Shown here piece after piece: positions 34,331 through 46,457 of a DNA stretch of 64,000 nucleotides (its first letter is position 1; the number at the start of each line of letters is the position of its first letter). Position numbers and translations under genes: made by a program. Source of the stretch: Helichrysum umbraculigerum. Taxonomy: Eukaryota > Streptophyta > Magnoliopsida > Asterales > Asteraceae. The DNA is taken from NCBI GenBank assembly GCA_949592205.1, contig CATIUR010000001.1, positions 76,092,059-76,156,058 of the forward strand. The letters run 5' to 3'. The notes beneath the pieces were generated by a model. The model searched no databases. It was not told the origin of the DNA and saw only the letters and a list, made by a program, of their open reading frames with translations.

Positions 34331-34989
34331 GACAGAAGTGGTACTTATTGTAACTGCATAAAAACTATGTACGGCGGGCTGTGCCCCTACTATGCTACAC
34401 TAAAACCTCTATTCAACACATACATATGAATTCACATCTTATATGAACATAATTGTACGAAAGCCATGTTTGACAACTACTTGGTCATAGTTGACCACTA
34501 CGCAAACAAACTCACTTTCTAAAGGATCGAAACAAATCCTCACTAAATATTTAACGATTAGGACTGACAACTTATCAGTCGAATGGATGGAGAGAACAAA
34601 TGGAAATGTGATACATATTGGAGAAACGGGCCTTAAGTACTACAAGAACAAACATAGTAAAGTGTCATTATCCACTAATCGAAATAGAGTCTCAAACAAC
34701 CACTAGGGTAACCAGACCTAATTATGAGAAACAAAATCCTCCCCACAAAAGACAAACTTATTTTGACAATTCTTATAAAAATTGTCTACAAAAAAAAAAA
34801 TGTTGTACTATATTTTTGGATTACATTCCAACGAGAATGATATTTTGGATAACTTTCCAACAAAAACTATATTTTGGATAACACTCCAACGAAGACTATA
34901 TTTTGGATAACATCCAAATGAAAACTATAAATTTTGAATAACATTTCAACAAACACTTGGGAAAAGAAATCAGAGAACGTACCGATGAT

Positions 34990-35240
34990 GTATAATACTG
35001 GAGAATTTACCATTATGTATTTATTGATCGGAGAATGCACCAGTAGTAAATTGAGTTAACCGGAAAACATACCGGTACTGTCTATACTGGAGGACGTACC
35101 AGTACACCTTAAACGACCGGGGAACAACCGGTGGATAAACTGGAGAACGATCAATACTACGAATTGTTGGAGAACGATCAGCAGTATTACAAACCGAAGA
35201 ACAACCGGTAGACTTTTGAAACGCTGGAGAACGACCAGCA
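34990..35240. repeat. array of nine short hairpins in the D interior
   Basis: Units about 25-30 nt apart follow the scheme stem-AGAACGA-like loop-stem. Examples are ACCGG...CCGGT near 35060, ACTGG...CCAGT near 35085, ACCGG...CCGGT near 35117, GTTGG...TCAGC near 35165 and GCTGG...CCAGC near 35225. The loop stays close to RGAACRA while the arms change in matched fashion. Confidence 0.65.
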
Positions 35241-35699
35241 AAGTGTTTGAAATTATATTTTGGGTAACATCCCAACAAAGTTATATTCTGGGTAACATTC
35301 CAACGTGACTAGATTTTGGAAAATGTTATTTTATTAAATAACATGTGTTTCCTACGACAACTACTTTGGAAATGTTAATCTATAATTAGGTTAACGTGTG
35401 TTTTCTACGATAACTATTTTGGGAGATGTTATTTTTATTAAATAACCTGTGTTTCCTATAAACCATTACTTTAGGAAATGTTTCTCTTAAGTGACAAACT
35501 TGTGTTTCCTACAAAACAAACATTTAAACTACATTAGGGACAGACATCCCAACAAAACTATATTATGGGAAGACATCCCACTTAAATTGTAATTTGGATA
35601 GATATCTCAACTAAACTGTATCTTGGGCGACATCCCAACGAAATCTTACTTTTGTACGACAATCCAACAAAATGAAATTGATTAAATCCTAACACCGTC

Positions 35700-35910
35700 A
35701 CCGAGATGTTATGGAGAACGATGACTCAACTTTTAGAAGTTGACTCACGTAAACTAGATGACAAACACGCTATAGAACTAGCCGATGGTAAGTTGATCGA
35801 ATCAGGAGGAATAGTACCGGGATGTATCCTAACGTTTGGGGATCATCTTTTCGATATAAACTTGCTACCGGTAGAGTTGGGGAGTTTGACAACATAGTCA
35901 TTAGGGAGTG
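35700..35910 (+). pseudogene. protease relic of element D
   Basis: The frame reads LADGKLIESGGIVPGCILTF and then FDINLLPVELGS, closely paralleling LPNGKLIEADSVIPNCTLNL and FSIDLIPVEIGS of the element C protease (40740-40890). The catalytic DTGA segment is not present in this patch, and a stop follows LGSLTT. Confidence 0.75.
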
Positions 35911-36499
35911 GGTTTGTCGAGAAATTGAGATGAGATTGTAAGTTCCAATAAGTTAGCACGAATACCCCTACCCGCTATCTATTATCTCTAATGGAGATAG
36001 GAAATATACATCTTGCATTTGGCAATTACTGCAACAGGCTGTGAACATTGGTCTCAATATGAGTACCACCTACTATTCACAAAACTAACGGCCAAAACAA
36101 ATGAACGATACAAACGATTGAGGACTCGTTAAGAGCCTGTGTAATTAATCGCCCACTAACCGAATCCTACTACAACAATAGTTACCACACTAGGGTACAA
36201 ATGACGCCATCAAGGCACTGTATGAACAAAAAAAAAAAAAAAAAAATGCCGATCACCACTCTATAGGATAGAGTGGGTGACAAACAACTATCTAGTCCTT
36301 AGATTGTCCAGGAAACTACGGATAAGGTATTTTAAGTACTTAGCCAACTGAAAACGGCGTGAGATTGACACAAGAGTTTTGCCGAAAACCGTTGTTAACT
36401 ACTCGAATTTCAAGTAGGTGACAGTCCTACTCAGAGTATCGCCCCGAAAGGGGATGACACAATTTGGAAAGCGGGAAAAACTGAACCCGTGATATGTTT

Positions 36500-36650
36500 G
36501 ACCTTTGAAATCCTTGAGAGGATTTGGTCCTGTCTCTTACAAGCTCAAACTGCTTCAGGAGCTCGACAACATTTACGACACTTTTCAAATTGCTAACTAG
36601 AAAAGGTGTCTCTCCAATGAAACAGTCATTATTTCGTCAATGGAGTCCTT
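36500..36650 (+). pseudogene. integrase C-terminal relic of element D
   Basis: ERIGPVSYKLKLLQELDNI, then DTFQIAN, a stop, and KRCLSNET parallel ERIGPVAYRLQLPLELSSV, CHISN and KKCLSDET of element C (43620-43720). This is the fold just before the chromodomain in Tekay polyproteins. Frame breaks make it non-functional. Confidence 0.8.
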
Positions 36651-37393
36651 GACACAACGATAACAATTATGGGAACAACTATGATAACAACTATGAGTTC
36701 CACTACGATAACAACTACGTTTCCATCGATGGTTTAGAAGTGACATACTTCGATTGAGTATATGTACAAACTTTGAAAGACCTTACAAACTTAGGGGACA
36801 TAGACAACTATGAACACCACGATGGCAACTTCACATTTACTCAAACATATAACTAATCAACTTTGGTTGACAGTAACCCCATGTTACTCATTCCTCGATA
36901 TCGCTTCTACTGACTTGACGCCAAGAGAGTCGTAGTAATGACCTCTATGAGTCAATCGCTTAATCACGATATAACTACGATTTGAATAATGCAATAGTCG
37001 GAACACGGCTACTATGATATAACTACTATTATGGACTACGACATGAGTCTTGAACAAGTAACAATGTTGTTGTAAGTTACCAATATCAATGGTAACTATA
37101 CCCTAGTGAACTAATAAGCAAACTTCAATCCCCCAGATATGAAAGGTCGTCACATAGAAAACCTTCTCTCTATTTTCTTTAAGTTGCCAGCAGGGCATTA
37201 GCCTAACAAGGGGAGTAAAACAAACACAACTGAAAGTCACATTATTTGACACATATATCAGTGGATGATACATAGACTTACTATCACTTTAAGGACAAAG
37301 TCACAACTAAATCTTAAGGCAAGGTATATATGTGCGAATAACACATACCATAACTTAAATTTCGAGGACGAAATTTCTTTAACAAGGGGAGAA

Positions 37394-39438
37394 TGTGACA
37401 CTTCGTAAAATTTGGGTACGATTAAGTACAATAAACTTGTGAATTTTACGCTAATTTCCTGACAAAAACTTTAAACAAAAGTTTTGATGTGAAATAAGCC
37501 TAGCAAGCCATAAATAATAATACGAGAAGTATTACAAAATTATAAGTTATATAATTACATATTATATACGTTAAGGGCTAACGAAAACGTGTCCGAAAAA
37601 CATTTCAGAAAATGTCCCCAAATCATTTCGAAATATTATTTAACAAAAATAATATATGGGAAAAATTTTAAAACTGAATAATATTGCGTTTTAAATACGT
37701 TTTGAGCACGCGGAACTTTTATAATGTACAAATTGTACAACAATCTAAAATAATGAAAATTTCATTATTCCAATTTTGTATAACGAACCAGGAGTACATC
37801 TACAAAATAAAAATATAAAATATTATATTTTATATTGTACTAATTGTACCCGTACACGAAATTAACGGGTTAAATGCCTAAGTATTTAACCATTCAAATT
37901 TGGGACAAAGTTTTGTAGTGGCCATACTTGTTTGACTTGTGGGTAACCGGCCATACCCACCTCACCATACCATCTTTATTTGATTTTGATCACAAGTAAC
38001 AACACAAAAAAATATCAACTCCATTATTGACTCCAAAAATATCTCTCCCTTCTCTTTTTCTTTGGGCTACGGCTCCAAGAACAACAATAGCAACACATTC
38101 ATATATCATGATCATAATAATCACCTTACAAAAGGAGAGGAACAAAGGATCAAGCAACCAAATATCATCATCATCGTCGACCGAATCACCATCATCATCA
38201 CCTAAGTGAGAAAATTTCATTCTCTTTAATTTCTTACATAAATTCCATTATATTTATTGTTTATATAAAATAATCTATGAATATAACTTGATAATGTGAT
38301 GATTGGCTGATTTTAATTCTTAAAATTTTAAGAAACCAAACTTTTAAAGATGAAATTTGATACGTATAAAGCTTGTTAATATGCTATATTTTGAGTTGTG
38401 AATGATGTAAACTTTGAGATAAATTATTAGAACCAAAACAGAATTTTAGTAGTATGAAATCTGAGACTAAGATTCAACCATGAACAGAACAAGAACTGAA
38501 ATAAAAGGGAGCCGATCGGGTCACACAAGTGATAGCCGATCGGCTAACACATGATAGTCGAACGGCTAACCAACCTAAAACAAGAGCCGGACGGCTCAAG
38601 GAGGAAGTCAAACGGGTGTTACCAAAACTCAACTAATAGTCAAATGACTATTATAAAATAGACGATCGGGTGTGTCAAAAGTGAGCCGATCGGGTGTCAT
38701 GGGTGACCCGAACGGGTGAGCTTGTACCGGGTACAAGCCATGACAAGTGACAACGTATAAGTTTTAACAATATCGAACTCAAAATGTCAAAAACACAAGA
38801 ACCAAATGGGTACTGAACTAGCTGAGCCGATCGTGTGTGTGTTCTGTGAGCCGATCGAGTATCACCCTAGACCCGAACGGGTCTTGTTATATTGGCCTCA
38901 ATGGATCAGGCATGTGGGTTGGATCGTTATATTGACAAAACTGAATGCCCAGTAAATTGTAAACTATGATCGTATGGTTATTGTTGCATTTTCACGAATT
39001 TATTTTGGGAGTTGTGGTTATCTAAAAATCATGAAAAAAATACTGGAAGTAGTCAATATATGTGGGAATATTGTGTAAAAATTTCAAAATTGTTCGATGA
39101 GTTTTGACCCCCGAAAACAAGCTCGAAAGTGACTGAAAAATGTGGACTGTTGTAGACTTTGAAAACAAATTCTTCAAGTTTACTTACGTGAAATGAAACT
39201 TTCATGAATTTAAGTTTTATGATTTTGCATTTTGACCCCTGAACTATGCAAAGTATTACACATTAAATTCATATTTTATAAATTTTCATTATTGATCCCT
39301 GAACTATGTTTAGGACTGATTTTGGCATCAATAAAAAAAAAATGACACTTTCGCGTTAACTACAAAACGCAACGATAATTTTCCCGAACTTCAAGAACAT
39401 ATTTAAGGTATACGACAAATACAAAGTATTGGAATTTA

Positions 39439-39475
<37 letters not shown>

Positions 39476-39577
39476 GGAATATACGTTTAACGAACGTACG
39501 AAATATAATATACAACAAGTATATTTATATACATATATATGTACAACAATTATATATATGTACGACACCAACAAAAT

Positions 39578-39629
<52 letters not shown>

Positions 39630-40601
39630 ACTAGAACATGTATGTGGATATATTTAACAAGAAACACGACATAAGAAATAATAACGATATTTCAACATAA
39701 TGTCAACAACTACTTGTACAATTTAAGAGATTAACAATTTCTTTAAAACAAGTAAATTATTAACATAAATTGGTTCAACAAATCAAAGTACTTATGTTAA
39801 TACAATTATTGCATATAGGTTGACATACCTTGGGCGCGCTACACATATATGCTAGCGTTCACATCTACGCATCAATACTACTGTGAGTTCACAGCCCCAT
39901 TTTTACTGTTTTCTGCTTTTGAAATCTTGGGGTGAAAAACATAGCTAACGTTTTGCTATAACATGCAATCACTGTTCATAATTGCTTTGGTGCTTATGTG
40001 CTACTGATTATATGAATGATTTCATTATATGATTGAAGACTATATGTGAATATTTGTATGATTTTATACGAACAACTCATAGGATATTACTTCCCTACAA
40101 ACTATTGTGAATGACTTCATTTGGTTTACTTGTTAACATTTTACAAATGAATATGGTTTAACAAACCATACCTATAAAAACCTGTGAATTCACTCAACAT
40201 CTATGTTGACCTTTTACTATGTTTTTCAGGTAACTAGCAGCAAAGATAAGACTGTATGCATATGGAGTTAGGCGACCCGCGACTAATTAGGATGCCACAT
40301 TTTGGGACATTTAAGATTTCTTTGTATAAATGATTTACATTAATCATACTTATAAAATCTTCTTTCGAAAACTGTGTATTTTATACACATTTTATTTTAT
40401 AATACTATCCTACGACTTTAGCGAGTTGTAGTCCTTTTTGTTATAAACTAACTTCAAAAATGGCATCTAAATTTTTGTTCAGCAATAATCATAAGCTCTG
40501 ATCGGACATGAGTGTCAAATGTTGACGTCAGAACCCCCGTCTAAACTGATGCTTCCGCAAATCGTGCGTTGACCGCGTTGACCGAATTTGGGGGTGTCAC
40601 A
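37394..40601 (+). mobile_element. 3' LTR of element D
   Basis: TGTGACACTT...GGGGTGTCACA, 3,208 bp, after a polypurine tract. Its right 1.1 kb matches the split 5' LTR (9924-10419, 32946-33603). It contains the CCGATCGG hairpin array (38512-38883) and two AT microsatellites (39442-39471 and 39580-39627). It abuts the protease region of element C directly, with no primer site, so C lost its 5' part here or D inserted in C and the other side was lost. Confidence 0.88.
38512..38883. repeat. array of CCGATCGG-type hairpins in the D LTR
   Basis: About a dozen units vary in both arms yet stay self-complementary. Examples: TAGCCGATCGGCTA (38533-38546), TAGTCGAACGGCTA (38555-38568), AGCCGGACGGCT (38585-38596), AATAGTC...GACTATT (38635-38652), ACCCGAACGGGT (38706-38717 and 38871-38882) and GCTTGTAC...GTACAAGC (38720-38738). 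Some units (AGCCGATCGGGT) pair only in part. Confidence 0.8.
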
Positions 40602-41019
40602 GCCCGTCAAGACCCGAATGTGGTCACGGGTACGTTTCTTCTCAGCAACTTGACTGCTTTTGTATTATTTGATACTGGTGCTGATAAGAGCTTTATTTCT
40701 GATGAGTTTTATCCACTACTCGACACTGCACCTATTGCCTTAGATTCTAAGTACATAGTAGAATTGCCAAACGGAAAACTTATTGAGGCCGACAGTGTGA
40801 TACCTAATTGCACTTTAAACTTAGCTAACAACCTCTTTTCCATTGACTTGATACCTGTTGAAATCGGCAGCTTTGACATCATAGTCGGTATGGATTGGTT
40901 ATCCAAACACCGAGCCGAGATCGTTTCTTTGAGAAGATCGTCCGCATCCCTCTCTCACCGGTGGAACTTTAGTCATACAAGGGGAGACCGGTGGGACGAG
41001 CCTAAACATCATTTCTTGC
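40602..41019 (+). pseudogene. aspartic protease region of Tekay element C, frameshifted
   Basis: The frame opens at the junction with the D LTR at QDPNVVTGTFLLSN, typical of the segment just before retropepsin. The active-site triplet is visible as LFDTGADKSF and the second hairpin as IIVGMDWLSKH. Gag is missing. Near 40925 one base appears lost (frame changes after RAEIV), and the continuing polyprotein is read in the frame used by the next segment. The frame to 41105 after the shift is not meaningful. The protease would cut the polyprotein in virus-like particles. Confidence 0.88.
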
Positions 41020-41808
41020 ATGAAAACCCGAAAATACTTGAGAAAAGGGTACCAGGCAATCCTCGCCCATGTTATGGAGAAAAATTCGGAGGAGAAGCGA
41101 CTTGAGGATGTGCCTATTGTTCGAGGTTTCCCCGAAGTCTTTCCTGAAGACTTACCTGGCCTTCCGCCACCAAGACAAGTCGAATTTTCTATTAATCTTG
41201 TGCCCGGCGCAGCACCCGTGGCACGAGCACCCTATCGACTAGCTCCGTCCGAGCTTCAGGAGTTGTCTACTCAGTTACAGGAACTCCTGGACAAGGGATT
41301 TATTCGACCAAGTTCCTCTCCTTGGGGAGCTCCGGTCCTGTTTGTGAAAAAGAAAGATGGTTCTTTTCATATGTGCATCGACTATCGTGAACTCAACAAA
41401 TTAACTGTCAAGAACCGTTACCCACTTCCTCGTATTGATGACCTGTTCGACCAACTTCAGGGGTCGAGTTTTTATTCCAAGATCGATCTACGGTCAGGTT
41501 ATCACCAACTCCGAGTTCGTGACAATGACATTCCTAAAACTGCTTTCCGAACTCGCTACAGGCATTATGAATTTCAAGTGATGCCATTCGGCTTGACTAA
41601 CGCACCGGCGGTATTCATGGACCTTATGAACCGGGTGTGTAAGCCTTACCTTGACAAGTTTGTCATTGTCTTTATTGATGAAATTCTGATTTACTCACGC
41701 AATGAACCAGAACACGCGCAACACCTGAAAACCATCCTAGAACTACTCAAACATGAAGAGTTATACGCCAAATTCTCTAAGTGTGAGTTTTGGATGCAAA
41801 CCGTTTAA
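41020..41808 (+). pseudogene. reverse transcriptase of Tekay element C, nonsense codon and altered active site
   Basis: The segment carries LPGLPPPRQVEFSINLVPGA, KKKDGSFHMCIDYRELNK, FYSKIDLRSGYHQLRV and MPFGLTNAPAVFMDLMN, the classic Ty3 reverse-transcriptase blocks. The catalytic box reads VFIDEILIYS, so the second Asp of the usual FIDD/YxDD box is Glu (codon 41680-41682). The frame ends at TAA 41806-41808 where a Gln codon is expected (CAA to TAA, a C-to-T change). Both changes should abolish activity. Confidence 0.92.
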
Positions 41809-42531
41809 TTCCTTGGACACGTCATTGACAATCAAGGAATTCATGTTGACCCTTCAAAAATCGAGGCTATCAAGTGCTGGCAAGCACCTACTACACCTAC
41901 AGAAGTACGTCAATTCTTAGGACTCGCCAGATACTACAGGCGGTTCATTGAGAATTTTTCGAAAATAGCCATACCTCTCACTGCGCTGACTCAAAAAGAG
42001 AAGAAGTTCGATTGGACTGACAAACAGGAGTCAGCTTTTCAGCTACTAAAACAGAAACTCTGCAGTGCACCTATCTTATCTTTACCCGAAGGCAACGATG
42101 ACTTCGTGGTATACTGTGATGCTTCACACCAAGGTCTCGGTTGCGTGCTGATGCAACGAGACAAAGTCATTTCTTACGCCTCTCGACAACTCAAGGTCCA
42201 CGAAAAGAATTACACAACTCATGACCTAGAGTTGGGGGCTGTTGTATTCGCTCTCAAAATTTGGAGACACTACTTATATGGTACCAAGTGTACAATCTTT
42301 ACTGACCACAAAAGACTCCAACATATCTTCGATCAAAAGGATCTCAACATGAGGCAACGCCGTTGGGTCGAACTACTCACTGATTACGACTGTGAAATTC
42401 GTTACCATCCGGGCAAAGCCAACGTTGTGGCCGATGCCTTAAGCCGAAAAGAACGAGTGAAACCACTTCGAGTTCGAGCTCTCCGTATGACCATTCACAA
42501 CGACCTTATCAATCAAACTCTCACCGCTTAA
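41809..42531 (+). pseudogene. RT connection and RNase H of Tekay element C
   Basis: Read in frame past the stop at 41806: FLGHVIDNQGIHVDPSKI and RQFLGLARYYRRFI (connection), then RNase H with its acidic residues in VVYCDASHQGLG, THDLELGAVVFAL, TIFTDHKRL and VVADALSRKE. All four catalytic acids are visible. A second stop (TAA 42529-42531) again replaces what should be Gln. The domain removes the RNA strand during reverse transcription. Confidence 0.9.
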
Positions 42532-43401
42532 CTCGAAGCACTCAAACCAGAAAACTTGATAAATGAGGCCTTGTGGGGCATGGACAAGCAATTTGAAACC
42601 AAACCTACCGGGGCCAAATACTTCTTGAACCGAATCTGGTTACCAATTCTTGGGAACCAGCGGGACTTGGTGATGGATGAAGCTCACAAGTCCAAATACT
42701 CTATACACCCCGGTGCCGACAAAATGTATCATGGCATCAAGGAAATGTATTGGTGGCCCAACATGAAAGCTGACATTGCAACCTATGTTAGCAAGTGTCT
42801 TACTTGTTCCAAAGTTAAAGCTAAACACCAGAAACCTTCTAGTTTGCTACAACAACCGGAAATTCCCCAGCGGAAATGGGAGCAAATCTCTATGGACTTC
42901 ATTACTAAACTCCCGAAAACACCTAGCGGTTGCGATACCATTTGGGTGATCGTCGACCGACTCACTAAATCTGCTCATTTCCCGCCTATCAAAGAAACTG
43001 ACAAGATGGAACGTTTGACACGAATCTACTTGAAAGAGGTTGTGTCAAGACACAGCGTGCCCATCTCAATCATCTCTGATAGAGATGCTCGATTTACTTC
43101 TCACTTCTGGCAATCCTTACAAAAATCTCTCGGTACTTGTTTGGATATGAGTACTGCATACCACCCACAAACTGACGGCCAGAGTGAACGAACTATACAA
43201 ACACTGGAGGATATGCTACGAGCCTGCGTAGTTGACTTCGGTAAAAATTGGGAAAATCACTTACCGTTGTGCGAGTTCTCGTACAACAACAGCTACCACA
43301 CCAGCATTAAGGCTGCACCCTTCGAGGCACTTTACGGTCGAAAGTGCCGGTCACCTATCTATTGGACTGAGGTGGGGGATATACAACTCACCGGTCCATA
43401 A
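42532..43401 (+). pseudogene. integrase of Tekay element C
   Basis: The zinc-binding part is HPGADKMYH with CLTCSKVKAKH. The catalytic triad is visible as SMDFITKLPK (first Asp), ISDRDARFTS (second Asp) and DGQSERTIQTLED (Glu). GPY-type sequence follows after the third stop. That stop (TAA 43399-43401) falls where a Glu codon is expected. The triad itself looks intact, so loss of function comes from the nonsense codons. Confidence 0.92.
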
Positions 43402-43965
43402 ATCATTCACGAAACCACTGAAAAGATCGTCGGCATACAAAACCGACTGAAAGCTGCGCGTGATCGTCAGAAAAGCTATGCTGACGTGAGACGCAAACAC
43501 CTCGAGTTCCAAGTTGGAGATCGAGTACTTCTGAAAGTATCGCCTTGGAAAGGCTTCATCCGTTTTGGCAAACGTGGGAAACTGAATCCCAGGTACATTG
43601 GACCATTCGAAATCCATGAAAGGATTGGTCCAGTGGCTTACCGACTGCAGCTACCTCTCGAACTCAGTAGCGTGCACCCTATCTGCCACATTTCTAACTT
43701 GAAGAAATGTCTGTCTGATGAGACACTGATTATACCCCTCGACGAGATACACATTGACGACAAACTACACTTTGTTGAGGAACCCGCGAAAATACTGGAC
43801 CGAGAGGTCAAACGTTTAAAACAGAGTCGTATTCCCATTGTTAAGGTCCGGTGGAATTCGAGGCGTGGCCCTGAATTCACTTGGGAATGGGAAGACCAAA
43901 TGCGACTGAAATACCCACAATTGTTCACAGACTCTACTCCTGCCGACACCGCGACTACAAGCTAA
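43402..43965 (+). pseudogene. integrase C-terminal domain and chromodomain-like tail of element C
   Basis: RVLLKVSPWKGFIRFGKRGKLNPRYIGPF and ERIGPVAYRLQLP form the GPY/F module. The tail VKVRWNSRRGPEFTWEWEDQ with MRLKYPQLF is the shortened chromodomain of Tekay-type chromoviruses, thought to steer integration to marked nucleosomes. The frame closes at TAA 43963-43965, 33 bp before the LTR. This segment has no internal defect. Confidence 0.9.
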
Positions 43966-43998
43966 TTTCGGGATGAAATTCTTCTAACAATGGGAGAA

Positions 43999-46457
43999 TG
44001 TAACACCCGCCAATTTAGGACTTTAATTAGTGCCTAAACTACTTGTAATTACCTGTATTTAGTTTTGTAATATTCTAAGTATATGTAACGTTTTGGTGTA
44101 ATTACATGCACGCTTACGCGATTTGATTAAATCGTGCGACTTAACCGGACTGAGTCCGACACGAGTAACTTGGACGTTGGTGACAAGCTTTTATAAATAA
44201 TGAGGGTGTATATTTTATATATTCGAACGGACATTATTTACACCCATATTACTGGAATAATATACTATATCTAGCACGTTTTAGTGAAAACGTAGACAAA
44301 CACGAACAATTGGTAATAACAAATGAACGAATCTCGACGAAATAACTTAAGTATATTTTGTGAAACTTTAAGTAATTTTTATAGATACTTACGATAATTT
44401 CGAACGAAAAACGCACATTTTACTTTTAAAATGAAATGTAAAACGAACGGTTAAATAAACGAGACACAAAACGGAATTAAGAAATGAGAAACACGAAACT
44501 CGGATCGGGTCGGCCTAAACCCGCGGACCCAAGCCCCAAACCGACCCATGATCCACCCCTTTTAAACACCCACCTCTTTCCTTTACTCTCATTTTTACCT
44601 CACAATTTCACACACCCACACCTCAAACTCTCTCAAATCTCTCCCTCTCTTCCTATTGGATTCGGCAGCAACAACATCAGAACATCATCATCATAATCGT
44701 TCATCATCATCATCAAGACACAAACACAAGGATCATCATCATCTTCATCTTCTTCGATTTTCGATTTCGTGGTAAAGAACCTTAAAACTCTTTTAAATTA
44801 CTTGTAACACTTTCATTTACATGCTAGAACGTTTCCCCAACGAGTTATGTCCAAAAATCGACTTAAAAATCCGACTTTTAAAGTTAAGATACGAACAGCC
44901 CGTTCCGCAAGCCGAGATCTGTTCGTCCTGCGAGTCGAGTTCACCTGCGAGTCGAGTTGACCTGCGAGTCGAGTTGACCTGCGAGTCGAGTTGACCTGCG
45001 AGTCGAGTTGACCTGCGAGTCGAGTTAGCCTGCGAGTCGAGTTCTATGCTGCGAACCCAACTCAGTTCACAGCCCACTTGTCTTGCGAACCCAAATTCAG
45101 GAATAAAAGCAATAATATGGACTAAGAATTATCACTTGATTTTACACCGAAATTAGATTTCTAATGCGTTTTCGATAAAGCAATATAATAGAAATAAAAA
45201 TTTTCCAAGCTGACTTGGCAGCTCGACCCCAACCAGGGGCTCTGCCCCTTGGACCTCGCTACCAGTGGCGCTGCCCCCGGACCCCCGTCATCCAGGAACT
45301 TATAAATACTTTTTACACTAAGTGTCGAATACTCACATATAACGATACATATAATAATAACACTTCTGAATTATTATTACAAAATCGTCACCAACGGGCC
45401 ATACTTGTTTTCAAACTACAAATGGATTACTAAACAAACACTTGGACATTTCCTAGTTGAGTGGATAACTAGTATGGGTGGTCTTTTATGACACCAACTT
45501 ATTTACTTATTTACTTACAACCTTGTGCGTTTCGGATGCCAGAAGGTTGCAGGGTTCTGAGAACCGACATACTTACGGACTTACATCCGCGTTACTTGCT
45601 TGATTTCCCTACATACATACTAGACTCAGGTGAGTCTTACAGCCCCACTTTTACTATTTTTATACTTTGGGGTGAGATACTTAGCAACTGTTTTACATAT
45701 GAACACAATGTACTGAACTGATTACTCTACTTTTACATACGCCACATGAGTTACTTTTATCCACTGAAAGCCTCCTATCGTAAGTTGTTAGTTATGGACT
45801 TAAGCGCGATTACTAGTAGATGGATCCATTTGGGACTGACAATCCCTGCCTGGGGTGGTAGCGCCACCACGTACTGATTTACACGTAGAAACAGACATAT
45901 TAGTATTTGTTACATATGAGTGTGCGGATAGCACTCACGGGGGTACGTGATATATTCACACTACACGGTTAAGCTTCAACTTGTGAGCTCATGGCACTTA
46001 TGATGATTTACTGATTTACTTACTTTGCTTGATAGCAAAAACTGGTACATACTTGTGGTTCATAAACGATTACTTTACTACTAAACCTGTAAGATTCACC
46101 AACCTCTTTGGTTGACACTTTTTAGCTTTGCATCTCAGGTACACATACGGAGTAGGATTTCCCTTGGACGCTAGCTAGAGTCGTATGATTTCTACTTTGC
46201 ATTTAACGGAGATTCTTAGCATTATCTTTTGTATATTATGATTTTGTAATAGAATCTCCCGCCATATGCGTGGACTCTAGGGAACTACCTTTTTGTAACT
46301 GAAAACACTATGTTTTCAAACATTTATATATATTGGAAATGTAACTATTTTATAAACGTTGCATATAGATGTCGTTTGCTTTACTTTGTGCTGTGATATT
46401 TGATTAGTAACATCCCAAAGCTTGCTTCCGCCAACAGTGAAATTTGGGGGTGTTACA
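43999..46457 (+). mobile_element. 3' LTR of Tekay element C
   Basis: TGTAACACCC...GGGTGTTACA, 2,459 bp, following tract AACAATGGGAGAA (43986-43998), a polypurine tract broken by one T. It shares the first ~100 bp and several blocks with the H LTR. It ends inside the gag-protease ORF of J1, so C inserted there; the 5' LTR is missing, so the target duplication cannot be tested. Confidence 0.88.
44927..45043 (+). repeat. 17-bp minisatellite in the C LTR
   Basis: Seven head-to-tail copies of CCTGCGAGTCGAGTTGA with small changes in the first, sixth and last. The array sits in the same general part of the LTR as the hairpin arrays of H and D, but its unit is not a clear palindrome. Absent from the H and D LTRs. 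Confidence 0.9.

Larger units (their letters stand above)
33604..37393 (+). mobile_element. decayed interior of Tekay-type element D
   Basis: TGGTATCAGAGCC at 33607-33619 is the initiator tRNA-Met primer-binding site; AACAAGGGGAGAA ends the interior at 37393. The 3.8 kb between hold only broken traces of gag-pol (33815-34330, 35700-35910, 36500-36650) in the correct order, plus a hairpin array (34990-35240) and repeats of TTTTGGATAACAT. There is no intact frame. An A-run lies at about 36228-36246. Confidence 0.8.

Noticed and set aside
34491..34881. Two frames of 71 and 87 codons in the D interior
   Set aside because: No similarity to gag or pol recognised, overlapping phases, A-rich; likely chance frames in decayed sequence.
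44484..44696. 70-codon Pro/Leu-rich frame in the C LTR
   Set aside because: CT-rich leader sequence of an LTR with no domain; not supported as coding.
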